The notes below the pieces were generated by a model that saw only the letters and a program-made list of their open reading frames with translations, did no database searches and was not told the DNA's origin. The position numbers and the translations under genes are program-made. A DNA stretch of 64,000 nt from Onchocerca lupi (lineage: Eukaryota > Nematoda > Chromadorea > Rhabditida > Onchocercidae), in contig JAOVVO010000113.1 in assembly GCA_028564675.1 (NCBI GenBank), positions 93,397 through 157,396 of the forward strand, written 5' to 3'. Positions within the stretch are counted from its first letter, which is position 1; every line of letters begins with the position of its first letter. Positions 48,245 to 63,250 of the stretch are shown here, in pieces.

Positions 48245-51200
48245 CTAATTAGCAACTGATTGTGCAGCTAATGTTTCATTGAAATTTTGAAACCTCCATC
48301 GTTGTCGTCCGTTCTTATTATCGCAAATGTTCATTATCAGTATCTTATCATCATCGCTCAATGTTAAACATTTACGTGATACTGGATGAAACAATCGACC
48401 GGTCTAGAATGAAATTTCGAATTTGGGCGTTAAAAAAGATTGAAATTGATTTTATATGGATTCATTTTTCATTTTTTTCTTTTTTTTTTTTTTGAATTTC
48501 AGCATTCTTCGGTTTTGCAATGAGACCGATTTTTTCACAATTAAATTTTTCAACAACTTGCCGCAACCAAATTGAAATTCTAAATTATATCGATAAAATC
48601 TTTTAGTCACTTTAGATTATCTCAAAATAATATTCGAATACTCAATAACCGTCATAATCGTAATTTAAATGTAAATAGATCTAATTTAAAGCATCAAGTA
48701 AAAATAAATGACGAATTTTTCTCAAATCTAGTACTTTCGTCTTTCAAAACTTCAAAAACAATTAAATGATTCAGAGTAGGAAGAATCGAATATGACCTCT
48801 TAATGACCTCTTATCAAGTTAAATTTTTCAGAAAATTGAAATTAAAAAAAAAAAAAAATAAAAACCAACCTCATGATTATATTCCCAAAGTTGATTACCT
48901 TTGGAACCGTGACATTCATATGTTACCGGTGAACCGCGACCCGTAAAATCAATGCAATATTCATCACGTCGTATTTCACCAGTTTTACTTAACATCCAGA
49001 ACTTAAATGATAATTTTGATAAAAATGAGAGTGATATGTAAATTTTAGAATTACCATTAAAAGAAATAAATATACGAAATGTGAATGAATTATTTAGAAA
49101 TAAATTTTAAAGTCATAATGATAGTCATAAAAAATGATAATCGACAAAAAAACTGCGATATTTCATTTCTATAATTTAAATCTTTTGATCTTATAGAAAT
49201 TTGATCAAAAATTCTATTTCAATTATAGGATACAGTTTTCTTTTTTTTTTTTTTTTTTTATTTATAGGAAGCATTTATAGCACGCAATTTTTGCGACATT
49301 TTATCCATCACAAAAATTTTAATCTTTCCGAATAAATAAATACCTGATTACCGCCTTGTAAATGACATGGATACGGTATAACACTATCATTTATAACATT
49401 TCGACCAACATCATGATCCACGCAATATTTACGATTACCAAGATTACGAATCTCAAAAATTACATCATTTTATATTTTAAAATTAAGATGAAAAATATCT
49501 GAATAAATCAATGGATATTTTATCATTCATATTTTTAGAGTAAGTCCAAAAATTTTTTTCTACAAATCGAATTTTTGAGAGAGAGAGAGAAAAAAATTTT
49601 TTATAAATATCCAATTCTAGCATTTCCTATTATTATACTACTTGATAAGTTAAGTTTGTTTCATAGAGATACATGTACTTCAAATTTAATAAACTACAAA
49701 AGTAAAAAATAAACTTGAGACAAAAAAAAAGTTGAAAAACATTAAGTAAATTAGGTAAGAGAAAAATTCAAATTATATATATATATATATAAAATTTATA
49801 TATTTGAGTAGAAACAGAAGAAAAAAAAAAGAAATCTTACTTCACCACTAGCAATTGCTTCTGATGGCAAAAATAAATCTGGAAATATATTATTCAAATA
49901 CCATTTAAATGAATGACATTTTAAACGTTCGCGTAATTTCTTTCGCTCTGAGACATCACCAAAGTTACCCTCAAATTATTTTGATTTATCGGAAGAAATA
50001 TGCAAATTTTCATCCTGACGAAAAATTTCCATTTTCGTTTTTTTTTTATATTCATACGCAAAGTTTCAGTTTTTTTTTCTCTTTTTGAAGGAAATAATAT
50101 TACCAGGGAAAAATCAATTGTTGAAAAATTTCAGAAAAAGATACGCAATTTATTAGATATTGCAGTACTTTTTTTTTCAGGTTGTTAGTAATTAAATTAT
50201 TATTCGAAATTAAAAAATGCATATATTCCATTTCTAGTGATTAAGTTCTATTAGATCACTAGATTGATATGGGAAATCAAAAATGAGAGAGGAAAAATAT
50301 ATTATATTTCAACACTAGTAATTAAGTTAGATTAATATTGGAAATCAAAAATGGTAGAGAAAAATATACATATATTCCGTTGTCATTTTGATCTTTAAGA
50401 GTTTAATCTTTTTATAAAATCATTTTAATTTTTTTTTCTGTGATTTAAACTTCTTTAAACTTCAATCAAAATCTTTTTGTTTTAAATCATAATTTACGAT
50501 AATCTTTTTTTAAAATGATAATTTATGATAAATTAGCAAAAATTAAGCGAAAAAAGAACAAAGATTGAACATCGGCTTATCTTCGAAATGATAATTTGTA
50601 ACTAAATCATCAAGCCTTTCAAATTTTCAAACATTTCAAAAAAAAAAAAAAAAGCATTTCAAAATTTAAATTATCAGGTATTTTACTAGCAAATAATAAA
50701 TAAAAATAGATTACCAGCCTATGATTGATCCGTTTGTAATAAATTTCTTTATAATCATCCAACCATACCTGAAAATAAATTTCGAAGTGCTAATGGCATT
50801 TTCCAACCAATAAATTAAGAAAAAAAAGAGAAAATTCAAAATTGATCGTGAAATTTGAAAATCGTGAAAAAAAAATTGATCGTGAAAAACTTATTGAAAA
50901 ATGAAAGTAATAATAATGCAAATATTTTTTGACAAATATCTTCTAAACAAGCAAAAAATTCCAAATGGATAAAGTGAAGAATTTTTGATCAAAATTCTTA
51001 ATCTTTCCTTTTTTTGTTCCATTGTGAAGGAATTTCAAAAAACTCAAATCAAAATGATCAAAAATTTGCAAATTATATCAATAAATCTCAACTTTTTAAA
51101 TTCCTAATTCTTTTAAAATTCTGGTTTTTCAAAATTTTTCTGCAAAATAAACTTAGCTAAAAAATACCTCAGCCAATCGTACATTATTCCGCTGTAGTAC

Positions 51201-54200
51201 ATTAACACCTGTCCTCCATTTATAAGGTGATTTTTTACGGAAAATATGACCAACATGACTGCATGGTACTATTTCCAATCGACCTCCACACATCCATATC
51301 TAGAAAAAAAAAAAAAAAAATTTATTAAAATTTTCAAATCATTAAGGTTATTTGAAAAAAAAAAAAGATGGAATTTGAAATTTTCACAATCTTCAATTTA
51401 AAAATTATTTCATTTTTTTAAAAAATCTAAACAGACTAGTTGGATTATCTCTACGAATTTTCTAATCCTTACCTTAAATGATATTTCAAGATTTTCACTA
51501 CCCCAAATATCAAAACCAGGATCATAACCACCAAGTTTTTCAAAATAAGCTCGATCAATAGAAAATAATCCACCAGCCATTGTTGGAGAACTGAAAATTC
51601 GGAATTTCTTGACAATTTTATCGATCGATCACCAGCAAATTTTTAGTACTATAAAATATTCTTATCACAAATCTTTTCATTATTTTGAGCTTTAATTAAA
51701 AAAGAAAAAAACCTAAAATAAATAAGAGTAACTAACGGTACTGGATCAATTCGTGATTTCATAGCCTGATAATCACGATCCGGTAAAATATGCCAATTAA
51801 AAACAAGACCCCAATTAAATCCACCAACACTCAAACGATGATGACTTGATAAATGATATTGCAATGTTTCCAGGTCAATTGTATCAATTACAGGTGTTAC
51901 TACATTTGTTGAATTTTGCGCTATTCGATTCAAAAGTGGTTCAAGCCATCCTGAAAATATATTTTAAAATTTGAATAATAAAATATTCAATTTATAATTA
52001 AATAATAAAAATATTTCATAATAGAAAATAATTAAAAAGAAAAACTTCGAATCAGTAAAATGATATTAATTGAATTTTTGATTTTAATTAATTTTTTCGC
52101 ATATTTTCGATTTCAAAAATTATTCAAAAAAATTTGAAAAAAAAAAAAATGAAAACTAGAAATTTTACATACTATCCATGCATTCACAATGTGAATCCAA
52201 AAATGTTAATACTTTGCCTTGTGCAACCGAAGCACCTCTAAGTCGTGCACGAATTAAACCCATCCGATTTTCCAATCTTAAAATTCGAACATTGCCAAAT
52301 TGACTCATATAATCTTCTAATGGTTTCTGAAAAAAAAAAAAAATGGAATCAGAATGATGCATAGATTCCGATTTCTCTTTCTTTATCATAATTATAATCA
52401 TGATAAAGAAATAATTATGATTATAATCATGAGTATAACTTTTTACATTTTTCTCTTTTTTTTTTTTTTTTTTTTTGGAAATAACTAAATCTGAGAATCT
52501 TTGAAAAAAATTGAAATTTATGTGCTAATTTTAGCATTTTTGTTACGATATTGCTTTAATTAATGAAATTTTATTTAAATTTAATGAGATTAATTATCAT
52601 AAATAGGAGGAGTAATTAAATTTCTGTAAAAGAGCACGAAACTAATTCTCTATGGAATTGGATCGAACTATTCCGATCGCCAAAAATTTGTAAAAAGTAG
52701 TAAAATTACAACTTAATTAAATTTAGCAAGTGATATCTATTGCAATGAATTTTTGAAATGTGTCAAAAAAATAGCTTATCAGGAAAATGATCAAATTATC
52801 AATCAGCTAAAGTTAAATTAAGTTATCATCATGGCAATTGTCATTCAAATCGTTGATTACTGGAATTGAATGCAAATTAAAGATTTACGATCCGTCTATG
52901 TTTGATTTTTTTGAAAGTTTGGAATGAAACGAAAATAAGATTTTAAATTCTATCAAATAATTAAAATTACAATTTCATACTTACCTTTAGATGATCAAAA
53001 TTTGAGAAATCATCAACAAGAATGATTTCTCTAAGCAAATGACCAGGTGTTCTTTCCAGTACACTATGTACCGTACGTAGAAGTACTGACCAGGCTTCAT
53101 TGTGGAAACAAATAATCACCGATGTATCCGGTAGATCACCGCGATATGATGCTTTACGACATCTGCAAATTTCAGATTTCAGGTTTGTAAAACTGTAAAT
53201 TCAGGTGTGTGGAAAAATTTTAAATTTTAAGTTACAAAATCAAGAATCCAAGAAAGATGTCATCGCCAAATAGCCGATACTGAATCCAATTTTTTCTACG
53301 GTGTCATCAAAAAAAATTTTTTTTTTTTAGTATTTTATGCTAGTTTGTTTTTTTTATTTTACCATTAAAATCTTAAGATTTCAGTTTCAAGCACTGAAAC
53401 GATAGGAGAAGTGCAAAAAATGATAGTACAATCTACTGAAACTTTTTTAAATTTATAAAATTTAATGAATTCAAAAGTTTCGCTAAATTCTGCATAGTAT
53501 TCAACATTTTTTAATGATCAAATTTTCGAAAATTGATGAAATAAATTTTGTTGTAAAATTATAAAATTTAAAAAGCCATCAGAGATTTTAATCTTATGAG
53601 TGTAACAATTTTCTCAAAATTATTTCACGAACTTTTCTATCATCGTGTTGTTTTTATTTTTAAATGATTCATCTAAAAATGTCTCGAAATAATTCGTCGA
53701 TTCCTTCTTATTTCTAGTATTATTTAAACAATATCAAGTTAAATTTTGTTGCAAAAAAAGAATTAAAATTTTGTTGAATTTTTGAAAAATTTTTGAAAGA
53801 AAACCAGTTGAAGAGTTAAAATTGTATAAGAAAGAATTAAAAATTACACTCCTTTTCATTAATAAACAATGAAATATTACAATAAAAAAAAAAGAGAAAA
53901 AGAAAATTTTTTCAATCTTTAATTTTTTTTTATAATTTTTTGCCATATTTTCTTCTTTTCAAATTTAAAACTAACAATTCATCGGTGTTATTTGGAAGTG
54001 ATCGATGTATGGAAATCATATTTGATGCATATTCATTAAATGAATTACGCTTAAATCCTTCATCAAAAAGTTTACGCTCTTCTGGTGACAATTTCTGCAA
54101 AAAAAAAAAAAAAATGACATCAAAAATAGTTTAATTGTAGAAGAAATTTCATTAATTTCTTATGATTGCTTTCTATGAATATAAAATGAATTGTAAAAAA

Positions 54201-55889
54201 AGGAATCAAAAAATTTTTAAGAAAAAAAAGAATTTTAAATGATTGCTGAAAACGAAAAAATAAAAGTGTTAAAAAAATTTTTGCAAAAATTATAACAAAT
54301 CATATTTTGCGAAAAAAAAAAAAAAGGAAATCAAACAATAAATCTTATCATAACAGGATTCATTTTTATAGTGATAAATATTCTTATTTAAAAATTTAAA
54401 AAAAAGGAAAAAATCAGATATTAATTAAATATTTTAGCGAAAATTAAATGTTTATCAAAAAAAAAAAAAAAAAAAGAACTAAATGTTTTGCAAAAATTAT
54501 ACAAAAGATCGTATCATAATAGAATTCACTTTCATAGTAATAAATTTTCCATTTTTTGTCAATTTTTTTTTTTTTTTTTTAAATAGAAGAAACTTTCCTG
54601 ATCCTCGGAGACGTACGTGAATACGTGAAATAGATTACCTGTATTTTCTTTTAGATATAATTTAAATACCTTTTTATCAATTTTTACAGCAGCGCCAAGT
54701 TCACCAGGTTGATTTAAATCACCTTGTTTATAAATTGGACTACCTTCCATATAGACAAAACGTTTTGGTTGCGGAATATTGAGCTAGAAATTGAGAATTA
54801 AAAAAGAAAAAATTTCTATCTAATTAATTGAATTTTTTGTAATTTACAAATTATAATGCAAAAATTTTAATTCAAAAATTTGTTGAAAATCAAAAGAAAT
54901 GAAGCATTTCCAATACTTTTTCTAATCCATTATTATCTTCTCCCGGGATTTCTTCTATTTTTGCGGATTTTTTCGTCTTTTCGCCTTCAATCGATTTCGA
55001 TTGTTTCCGATTAACTCGAAATATTTGCATATTTTCATTTCTACTATTATTTTTGCTAATTTCTTGTTGTTGTTTTGAATCATCAACCGCCAAATAACCG
55101 TCTTCTTGTAATTGTAATTGTCGTCCAACTGGTTCTTTCAATAATAATCCTCGTCCACGTGCGTGACTACCCTACAAATGATCATAAATAAAATCAATGA
55201 TTGGTTGATCGATTGATCGATTGATTCACAAACTTTATTATATTTGCAAGAAATATTCACAAAACATTAACAGTAAACACTCGAATTTATCAAAATTTCT
55301 CGAATATAACTATAACAATCATGCTTCTATCATTGATTTGGCCATTATTTGAATTTGATTACTTTGTCTAAACTTGGCCAATTTTGCCCTCTTTTTGTTA
55401 AAATTTGCAAAATGATTTGTTCGATTTATATTTTAATACAACGCTCTATCAATCTTCAATTATTCAAGGAAATTTATTTGAATGAAATAATTTAATCATT
55501 GATTTAATGCTGTCTGATCTTTTTTTTTTTTTTTCTTTTAAACATTCAATTAAATGATTGCCTAATATATAACAAAAGGTCATTAATGTTTAATGATGAA
55601 TATGTTACACTAAAATGATCGGGAAAAAAAAAATTGATCAAAAATAAAAACTAAATGATCGGAAAAAAAAAATCAAAATGATCAAAAAAAAAAAAAAAAA
55701 AAAACTTACAATATCCTTATTGGAAAGTGAGATCAATGTTGTAATAATCCAATAAGCTCCAATTAATGATAAAATATTGAGAAGAATGTTACGTCGTTGA
55801 TTTGAACGTGTATGAAACATTCGATAAAGTAATGAAAATAATGAACTTTGTGATGTTGGTACACCTGATGAACAGCGTTTCAATGCCAT
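48245..55889 (-). CDS. GALNT: Polypeptide N-acetylgalactosaminyltransferase (mucin-type O-glycosylation)
   Basis: Golgi enzyme moving GalNAc from UDP-GalNAc to Ser/Thr. Exons 5'-3': 55889-55710, 55171-54917, 54783-54670, 54094-53976, 53162-52985, 52326-52173, 51950-51737, 51590-51473, 51299-51168, 50768-50715, 49969-49841, 49451-49344, 49001-48870, 48403-48245; 681 residues, all phases consistent. Type II anchor at about 33-55 (LNILSLIGAYWIITTLISL), then a polar stem. GT27 domain: DTSVIICFHNEAWSVLLRTV; the metal-binding DxH as LDSHCE (326-328); PTMAGGLFSIDRAYFEKLGG; the Gal/GalNAc motif FDIWGSENLEISFKIWMCGG; and CSHVGHIFRKKSPY. The ricin-type lectin domain (about 545-681) keeps three repeats (KYCVDH...NQFW, YCIDF...NQLW, KCLTL...RQRW). 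The acceptors of exons 11 and 12 end in GAG instead of CAG. The protein appears complete and catalytically competent. Confidence 0.96.
49576..49589. repeat. (GA)n microsatellite, GALNT intron
   Basis: Six to seven GA units after a T run, in the GALNT intron 49452-49840. A short (AT)n tract follows at about 49776-49794 in the same intron. Confidence 0.85.
50220..50380. repeat. Imperfect tandem duplication of about 80 bp, GALNT intron
   Basis: Two copies sharing tagtRattaagtt, gatatgggaaatcaaaaatg / aatattggaaatcaaaaatg and gagRaaaaatata, in the GALNT intron 49970-50714. Confidence 0.65.
52375..52435. repeat. AT-rich palindromic stretch, GALNT intron
   Basis: Contains tttatcataattataatcat gataaa followed by a partial second copy (aattatgattataatcatga) within the GALNT intron 52327-52984. 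Could form a cruciform. Confidence 0.7.
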
Positions 55890-56422
55890 TTATTGTTGAA
55901 AGCGAATTTTTTTTTTTTTTTTCTAGCGAAAAAGAAGCGAAAGGTTAATAATTACACCGTAAATTGTTTTTTTTTTTTTTTTCTTCACCCCGTGAATAAT
56001 TTTTGAATAAGAAAATGAATGAACTTTTTCTCTTTCGTTTCTTTTTACCTGTCCTTTTTTTTCTTTTTTTTTTTTTTTCGCTTCCAATTGCGATTCGATC
56101 ACTTTCTGAAATAAAGAAAAAATATATTTACATACTTTTTTTTTTTCATTTTTTTATAAATTTCAAAAATATTTTTTTACAAAAAGAAAAAAAGAGAAGA
56201 AAAAATGCAAATGAGGAATATTTCAGAAAAAAAAAAAAACAAAAAAAGCAACAAAATATTTTGATATGAGTAAACAACATTTTGAAATCATTTTTTCATC
56301 CCAATGAAATGAAAATGAATAGAAAAATGAATAATGGCAAATTCTTTTTTTTTTTTTCTTTTTTCAACATCAATACTTGAAAATTTACAAGTTATATTTT
56401 ATAAGTTGGTCTTGTTTTGTAT

Positions 56423-56645
56423 CAATGTTTTCAAATAAATCAAAAATTTAGGAAATATTTTAGTCCAACTTTTTGTTTTTGTTTTTTTTCATTTCTTTTG
56501 TGGATGTTTTTTAAACAAAAAATTTTGAGAATTATGAACAATGTTTTCAAATAAATTGAAAATTTAAGAAATACTTTAATTCTATTTTTTTTTTCATTTC
56601 TTTTGTGGATGTTTTTTAAACAAAAAATTTTGAAAATTATGAATA
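56423..56645. repeat. 116-bp imperfect tandem duplication
   Basis: Copy 1 starts caatgttttcaaataaat at 56423; copy 2 starts identically at 56539. Both contain catttcttttgtggatgttt followed by tttaaacaaaaaattttga. Confidence 0.9.
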
Positions 56646-59600
56646 GATTATATTTTCTTATTTGTTAGCTTGTAAAATGAAAAAGATAATTTTTGTAATT
56701 TCTATTATTTTCTTTTAAATTTTTTCAATTCAAAAATTTAAACTACAAATATGATGCAAACAAATTCAATAGATGTTAATTTATGTGTAATTTGTCGATT
56801 TTTAAAAATTTTATTGCCACATATAAACATTAAGCATTTAGTATTCAATGTTTAAATTATTATATTACTTTTAAAATTTAAGAAAAATTTAGATAATTGC
56901 ATTCCTAATTTTGAATAGTGATATTATTTGGCTAATTAAATTAATAATTTTTGAATAATTATTTTAATTCAATAATTATGCTACTTTTGAGATTTTTATT
57001 TAATGAAAACTTGATAGCTTTATCCGAAAAATGATACAACTTAAGCTAATTAAGTTTTAATTTAGGCTTTAATATGTCAAATTTGTGTTTTCAATGAAAC
57101 TGCAATTTTCTTCTTTTCATTTTTTTGTATTCTTAGAACAGGTATAACGCCTTTTTTTTTTAATTTTTTTTTTTTTACCTGTCTGAGCAGGTAAGACATT
57201 ATTGGTCATTTGTCATACCATTCATTAGCAATTACTGTCGTCGTGAAACTAAGCAAATAAAAACAAATCAATATTTTTTTTGTAATTCTTTCTTAATAGA
57301 ATTATTTTTCAAAATTTTATTTAATATTTAAGCCTTATTTTTATCTTCAATTGCTTTCATCTTAAAAACTTCTTATAAATGATAATAATCAAAAATTTAT
57401 CATCATTTTTCATGAAAACTATTAAAATTAACTAAAAATAAAAATGCAAATAATTTTAAGCAAAACTTTACTCTTGAACTAATTAATCTTAATTATCTGG
57501 GTATCAATCCAGTTTAAAAAACAAATTGCAAAAAAACGGGAAATTTCAAAAAAAAAAAAAAAAAATAAAATAAAAAAGCAAAAATTCAATTTCTTATCAA
57601 TTTTTTTTAGTTTTATTTGTAAAGCAGGATAAATTATTTCAGTTTATGGATTAGTGATAAGCTTTTGGGAAAAATAAATAAATAATCCGATAATATATGG
57701 TATGGATACTATTTGAGAAGATAAGTGATCGCATGATATATTGATAACGTTAAAAAAAAAAAAAAAATTGAACAAAGTACAACTGATCATATCAGTATGA
57801 TAAATGTTCAATTATATTTTAAATTATATTCATACTATTCATTATTAGTCTATTCATGATTTAAACTAATTAATCAAGTAATAATTTCGAATCTCTTTGC
57901 AAAATAAAAACCTAAAATTTTTAAGAAAGATTTTTTTTTTGAACGAAAATAAAATCATTTTTTGAGCGGAATAAATTAATTCTTAATCAATCTTTGATAA
58001 GAAAATTATTGAAACTTCGAAAAATTTTGCGAATTTCTAACCTTTTAAGCGATCGAATAATTCTTGAAGCAAAAAACATGAATGATTCTAGTACGAACAA
58101 TTCCGGAATAAACTTGACCCGTCAAAAGCAGCAAACAAACTTTATGTCAACCGATTAATAAATCTAAAAATAATTTGCTGAAAAATATTTATGAAAATGA
58201 TTTCATGCGAATATTTTCTTCACGTTATGCAAATTTTGTCATTTTTAAATATGTCTGATAAGAAAAAAAGGAGAAAAAAAATCAAAGTATTTAGTAATTT
58301 TATATCGTTTTATTTACTAATTCACGAAAATCTTGATGGATTGCTAATTGTCAGATTATGTCATCTTAACTAATTTACCTAAAATTATGTCATCTTACCT
58401 AATTTACCTAAAATAGGTTGATAAAATTCATCATAAATCTTACAAGAAGATTTTTCATCAAGTTTAGCAATTGATTACAATGAAATATTTTTGAATTGTC
58501 TCTAGTAGAATCAATAAAAGATAATTTCGAGAAATTTCGGATGATTCTCGATTTGCTGGCAAGTTTTACTTGAAATAAACTTTATGCAACTTACTTCAGT
58601 GAGATATTTATATATATTTTTTCAGTTCTTCGAAAGTGAATTTTAATTTGTTTCAATTTATTAAGTATATTTTCATGACATTCAATTATGCATTAATGAG
58701 AAATGAATTCTGAAGATTAAAAATTAAGCAAAACTTTAAACGTTTCAATCAAGAAAGAAAAAAGTGTTTGAATGCAAATCCAATCCAAATATCTTATTAA
58801 TTTCATTTTTGAAAAGAAATGACAAAAATTTAAAAATTTGAGCAAAATTTTTGACAAGAAATTTGAATAATAAAATAAAATTACAAACTTAAAAATGAAA
58901 ACTGATAGTCTGCGAAGGCGAATTTTAATCAAAAATAATCATAATGAGAATTTGTATAAATGAAATTAAAAGTAAATTTATAACTTCATTTCAAGATAAC
59001 TTAATTTCAAGATGTAATCTAATTTTAAGATACAACCTATAGTCTCCTAATTTTCTTCGTTTTCGATAGTAAAATAGTAAGGAATTCCTATTTGACTCAG
59101 TATATTGCCAAAATCGAATCACAATCAAAAAAAATTCAAATAAGATCAAGAATAACATTAAAAGAAGATGATTAAATAACGAATATCAGAACTTTAATTA
59201 ATATCTTTCGAAATGATATAAATTATGTATTTGAAAGAAATTCGCCATGTAAGTATTTATGATAAACTTGTTACAAATAAATCAGTATCATTTCAACTGA
59301 TAACTGATGACAAAAAAAAAATATCAATTGATAACTTTTTATCAGTTGAAAATTTCCTGAATTATACTTGCTAGATCAATGTCATCACTCCTGATTATTT
59401 CTATAATCATTACTTCTGGCTTAATGTAATCACTGATAAGTAAATTAATTATTAAGCAAGTTATCGTTCGAAATTTCAAAAGCAATAAATTTCGAAAATT
59501 TTTCCAACACATTTAAAAATTTCCCATAGCATTCTCATAAAACTAACCTATCTTCAAAAGTTTTATTATTTTGTTAAATAATAAATGAAAAGTGAAAGGT

Positions 59601-61195
59601 TAAACTAATTGTGCGTATCACAGTGATTACATTTTCGATAAAAAGATAACGAAAGTGATGTACGGTAGGTGAAAGGACATTTATTATGATAGTAGAGAAG
59701 AAAAGGATGGAATTTTTTTTGATATTTTCCAAAAATTTTCTTTTTCTTCTTTTTTTGTAAAAACAAAAATTTTTTGAAATTAAAATGAATAGAAAAATAC
59801 AAAGAAATATAGGAAAGATAGAAAAAATATCTTATGCAATGTGAATAAAAATAGTCCAAATAATAAATAAAAACAGCAAATAATGTAAATTTTGAAAAAT
59901 CAAAAAATTAGCAAAATCTAAAAATTATTAGAAATAATACGAATCTTTAAAAAAAGTATAATAGAATTAATGGTAAAATTTTGAAGAATTAAACAATAGA
60001 CAATGAATCATGTCAAGTATGATTATTCATTTTGAAATATTTTCAAATATTTTGCTCTAAATTGATTTTTAAAACAATTTAAAACAAATGAAATAATTTA
60101 TTTTTAAAAATTTAAAAATTTTTTCAAATAAACAATTAAATTTTTACTATATGCTATAACTATTCCAATTTTTTTTCCAATTAATTACCATTTAAATCAA
60201 AAGAAAAAAAAGGATGAAAAAACTTTTTAGTGTAATAAATTTCAGACTTAAATACATATCATGGAAAACTTTTAATTGTTAAAAAAAAACTTTTTTTTTG
60301 AAAAAAAAAAAAAGAAAACTTTGTAAAGGAAGAAATTTAGGCGAATTTATTGGTCGACATTGAAATATAAGATGGATTGATTGATTTCAGTAGTGAAAAT
60401 GTATTTAAGTACTGATTTAATGATCAGTTTCTGTATTTGCATCTTATCGACATAATATTCGTTATCTTTGTTGTAAATCAAATTTAAATCAATAAAAATG
60501 AAAACAATTCCCGGTAAATTCCATTGCTGCAAATATCAATTAGAATGTTATTGCTATTTCTTAAATGATTTATGTTGAAAATTATGAAATTAAAAATTTT
60601 TCTAGAAAAAAAATATCACGAAATATCACAAAGAACAAATATTATCAATTGCATTTTGATTTAAAATCTGTTATTTAAGCCGAAAAAGACTTGTCCAGTA
60701 ATAACTATGATAAATTTCTTGAGCAATGAATCATAAATTATTATCATAATCAAATAAAAAATTAAAAAGCAATTCTAAAATTTATTTGCAACTAAAAAAG
60801 CGAATGAATTGAATGTTTAAAAAAAAAAAAAAAAAAAAAGCGACATTACTTTTTCGCAAATAAAAAAGCGATAATTTATTTATAATTTGAATATATTCCG
60901 AAAATTTACGAAATCTTATCATAGTTGCAGTTCCAAATTTCATATCTGAAGCATTCGTTATAATTACTAATTACAATTTCTTCTCATTAGTTATCCTGAA
61001 TTGCTCGACCAAAAATTTCCTCTCCACTATCTTCCATCCAAAAAAATGTTGCATTTAAAAATTTCTAAATTCTTTGCGAATTACAAAAAAATCCTTAAAT
61101 ATATGTAAATTTTCAATGCTTATTACAAAATTAAACAATAATCAAAGTAAGCTTTCACCTTGAAATACTCCATCAGAAAAGTTTTCATAGCTTAA

Positions 61196-61285
61196 GTAAC
61201 TTCGTAACTGACGCAATTTATGTTACGTAACTTTGTAACTTACGCAAGTTATATTACGTAACTTCTTAACTAACGCAAATTACGT
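61196..61285. repeat. 31-bp tandem repeat, about three units
   Basis: Units begin at 61196, 61227 and 61258 with gtaactt(c/t)(g/t)taact followed by acgcaa and a terminal ttac. Slight divergence between units. Confidence 0.88.
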
Positions 61286-61987
61286 CAATTTCTTGAATAA
61301 ATTTAAATTTATGATAAGTTTAGCAGAGAAAAAATTTGGATAAATTACATACTGAAATATAAATTAAGAAATTAACAAGAAATAAGCTGAAAAATTAATT
61401 TTCTAACTGTGCTTTTTCATTTTTTCATTTTTTTTTTTGGATTCATCGAATCACGCTCCGAAAAGAAGCCGCATGCGCAAGAAAATGATGTATAAGTTAT
61501 GAAAAATTTGAATAAATCTAAATATCTGATAATTAAATATTTGAATTTAAGAGAGAAGAAATCGGGAAATTACAAATAGGAATAAAAGATTGTATATTTA
61601 TTAATTAATTAAATTAAAAATTGTGCAAGCTAAAAGCAATTTTATCTTATAAATGAAAGATAGTAATTAAAATGATTTTAAAGTAAATCGAAAAAAGAAA
61701 ATATTTAAAAAATTCAAATTTTTTTTTCTTTTTTGCATTTAAAAGAAGAAGAAAAATGCATATATACATATTTAAAGTTTATATTTTGAGAGAAGAGAAA
61801 TTTTTTCTTTTTTTTGTAAGAATTTTTTTCGCGCAAAAAAATGTCAAAATGATTTCAAATCAATAAAATGACACAAATAGATCGAGAATATGAAGACCTC
61901 CATGAAATGCATTTCTTCGAAATAAAAATTAATTATCTAAATATAATTATCGTTTTAAAAAAAAAAAGTAAAAATAATTATCGTTTT

Positions 61988-62022
<35 letters not shown>

Positions 62023-63141
62023 GGAAATGGGACAATAACCGCAAAAATGATAAATAATCGTCAAACTCTTATTTGTTATTCGCAATCTTGCAATTTTCAT
62101 GTGATTTTTTAATTAAATTTTTAAGTAAATTACGATGCGTACTAGAAATATATGGAAATAATTTCAGTTAAAAAATCAATAAATATTCAAATTTAGTAAC
62201 AATTTTAATTGATTATCGGCGCTAACTTCATTTGGATTATTTAAAAGAAGTGGAAAATTGCTAAATTATATTAAATTCTCATATTTATATATCATTACAA
62301 TATGATAGAAATTGTAATTATGATTAATTTAATACAAAAATATAGAAGTTTGCATAAGTAAGGATGGGAATTCATGATGGTAATAAATGCTAATGACATT
62401 TAAGAATAAATTTGATTTAAAAATTAACATTTAAAATTAAATTAATTTAAAATTTATTCAGTTTTAGAAAATTATTTCACCTGCTTAAAAATTAGTAAAA
62501 TTTTGGCTTATAATTAGACGAATTGAACGATTGATTGAATATATTTCTGCATTTTACCAACAATTTGTCACCTTTTGTTGACATCTGTCTGTCTGAGAGC
62601 TTTTTATATCTTTTCGATTAGTTTAACTGATGTCAACATGACTCACCTTTGTTGACATTAGCATTGGAATAATATTACATTTTAAAACTATTAAATTTGA
62701 TTTCTTTCTTGCTTTTTTAAATTTGATTAAAAGATTAACAAAAAAAAAAAAAAAGAAGAAAAATAATTTATTCCACAAAAAAATTAAAATAAACTGAAAT
62801 AAGCACAACATAAAAAAAGCAAAAGGAAATTCAAAAAAAACAAAAAAAAAAAAAAAATCAATAAATAAAAAGAAAATTCAACAAGCATGTCTCAATATGT
62901 CAAAATTAAAAACGAAGATAAGTTTGACCGGAAAAAAAAATAATTAAATAAACAATAAAATCAAAAAGCGAAGAAATTAATATCAAAAAAATAAATGAAA
63001 AATTAATGAATTGTGAAAATGAACGAAAATTAGTCGTTGCTAATTATCAATTCAATATATTTTCCGGTAAAATACCATTATTTATACCGGATAGTTACCA
63101 TTTTGAGAACTGTTTAATTTTCAGGTAACTAGGCCACTGAT

Positions 63142-63250
63142 AACTTTAATTAGACTATTTTAGCCTCAAATTGCCAATTCATAACTTTCTTACCTAAACT
63201 TTAATTAGACTATTTTAGCCTCAAATTGCCAATTCATAACTTTCTTACCT
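63142..63250. repeat. 55-bp tandem duplication
   Basis: Two copies of a block starting aactttaattagactatttt and ending taactttcttacct, period 55 bp, apparently identical over 54 bp, which suggests a recent event. Confidence 0.92.

Noticed and set aside
57188..57196. cag/gtaag after a T run, another recursive-splice-like site
   Set aside because: No gene lies on this strand nearby, so there is no transcript for it to act in.
59605..59859. Minus-strand frame of 84 codons
   Set aside because: Phe/Tyr/Lys-rich low-complexity translation of homopolymers; no domain or splice support.
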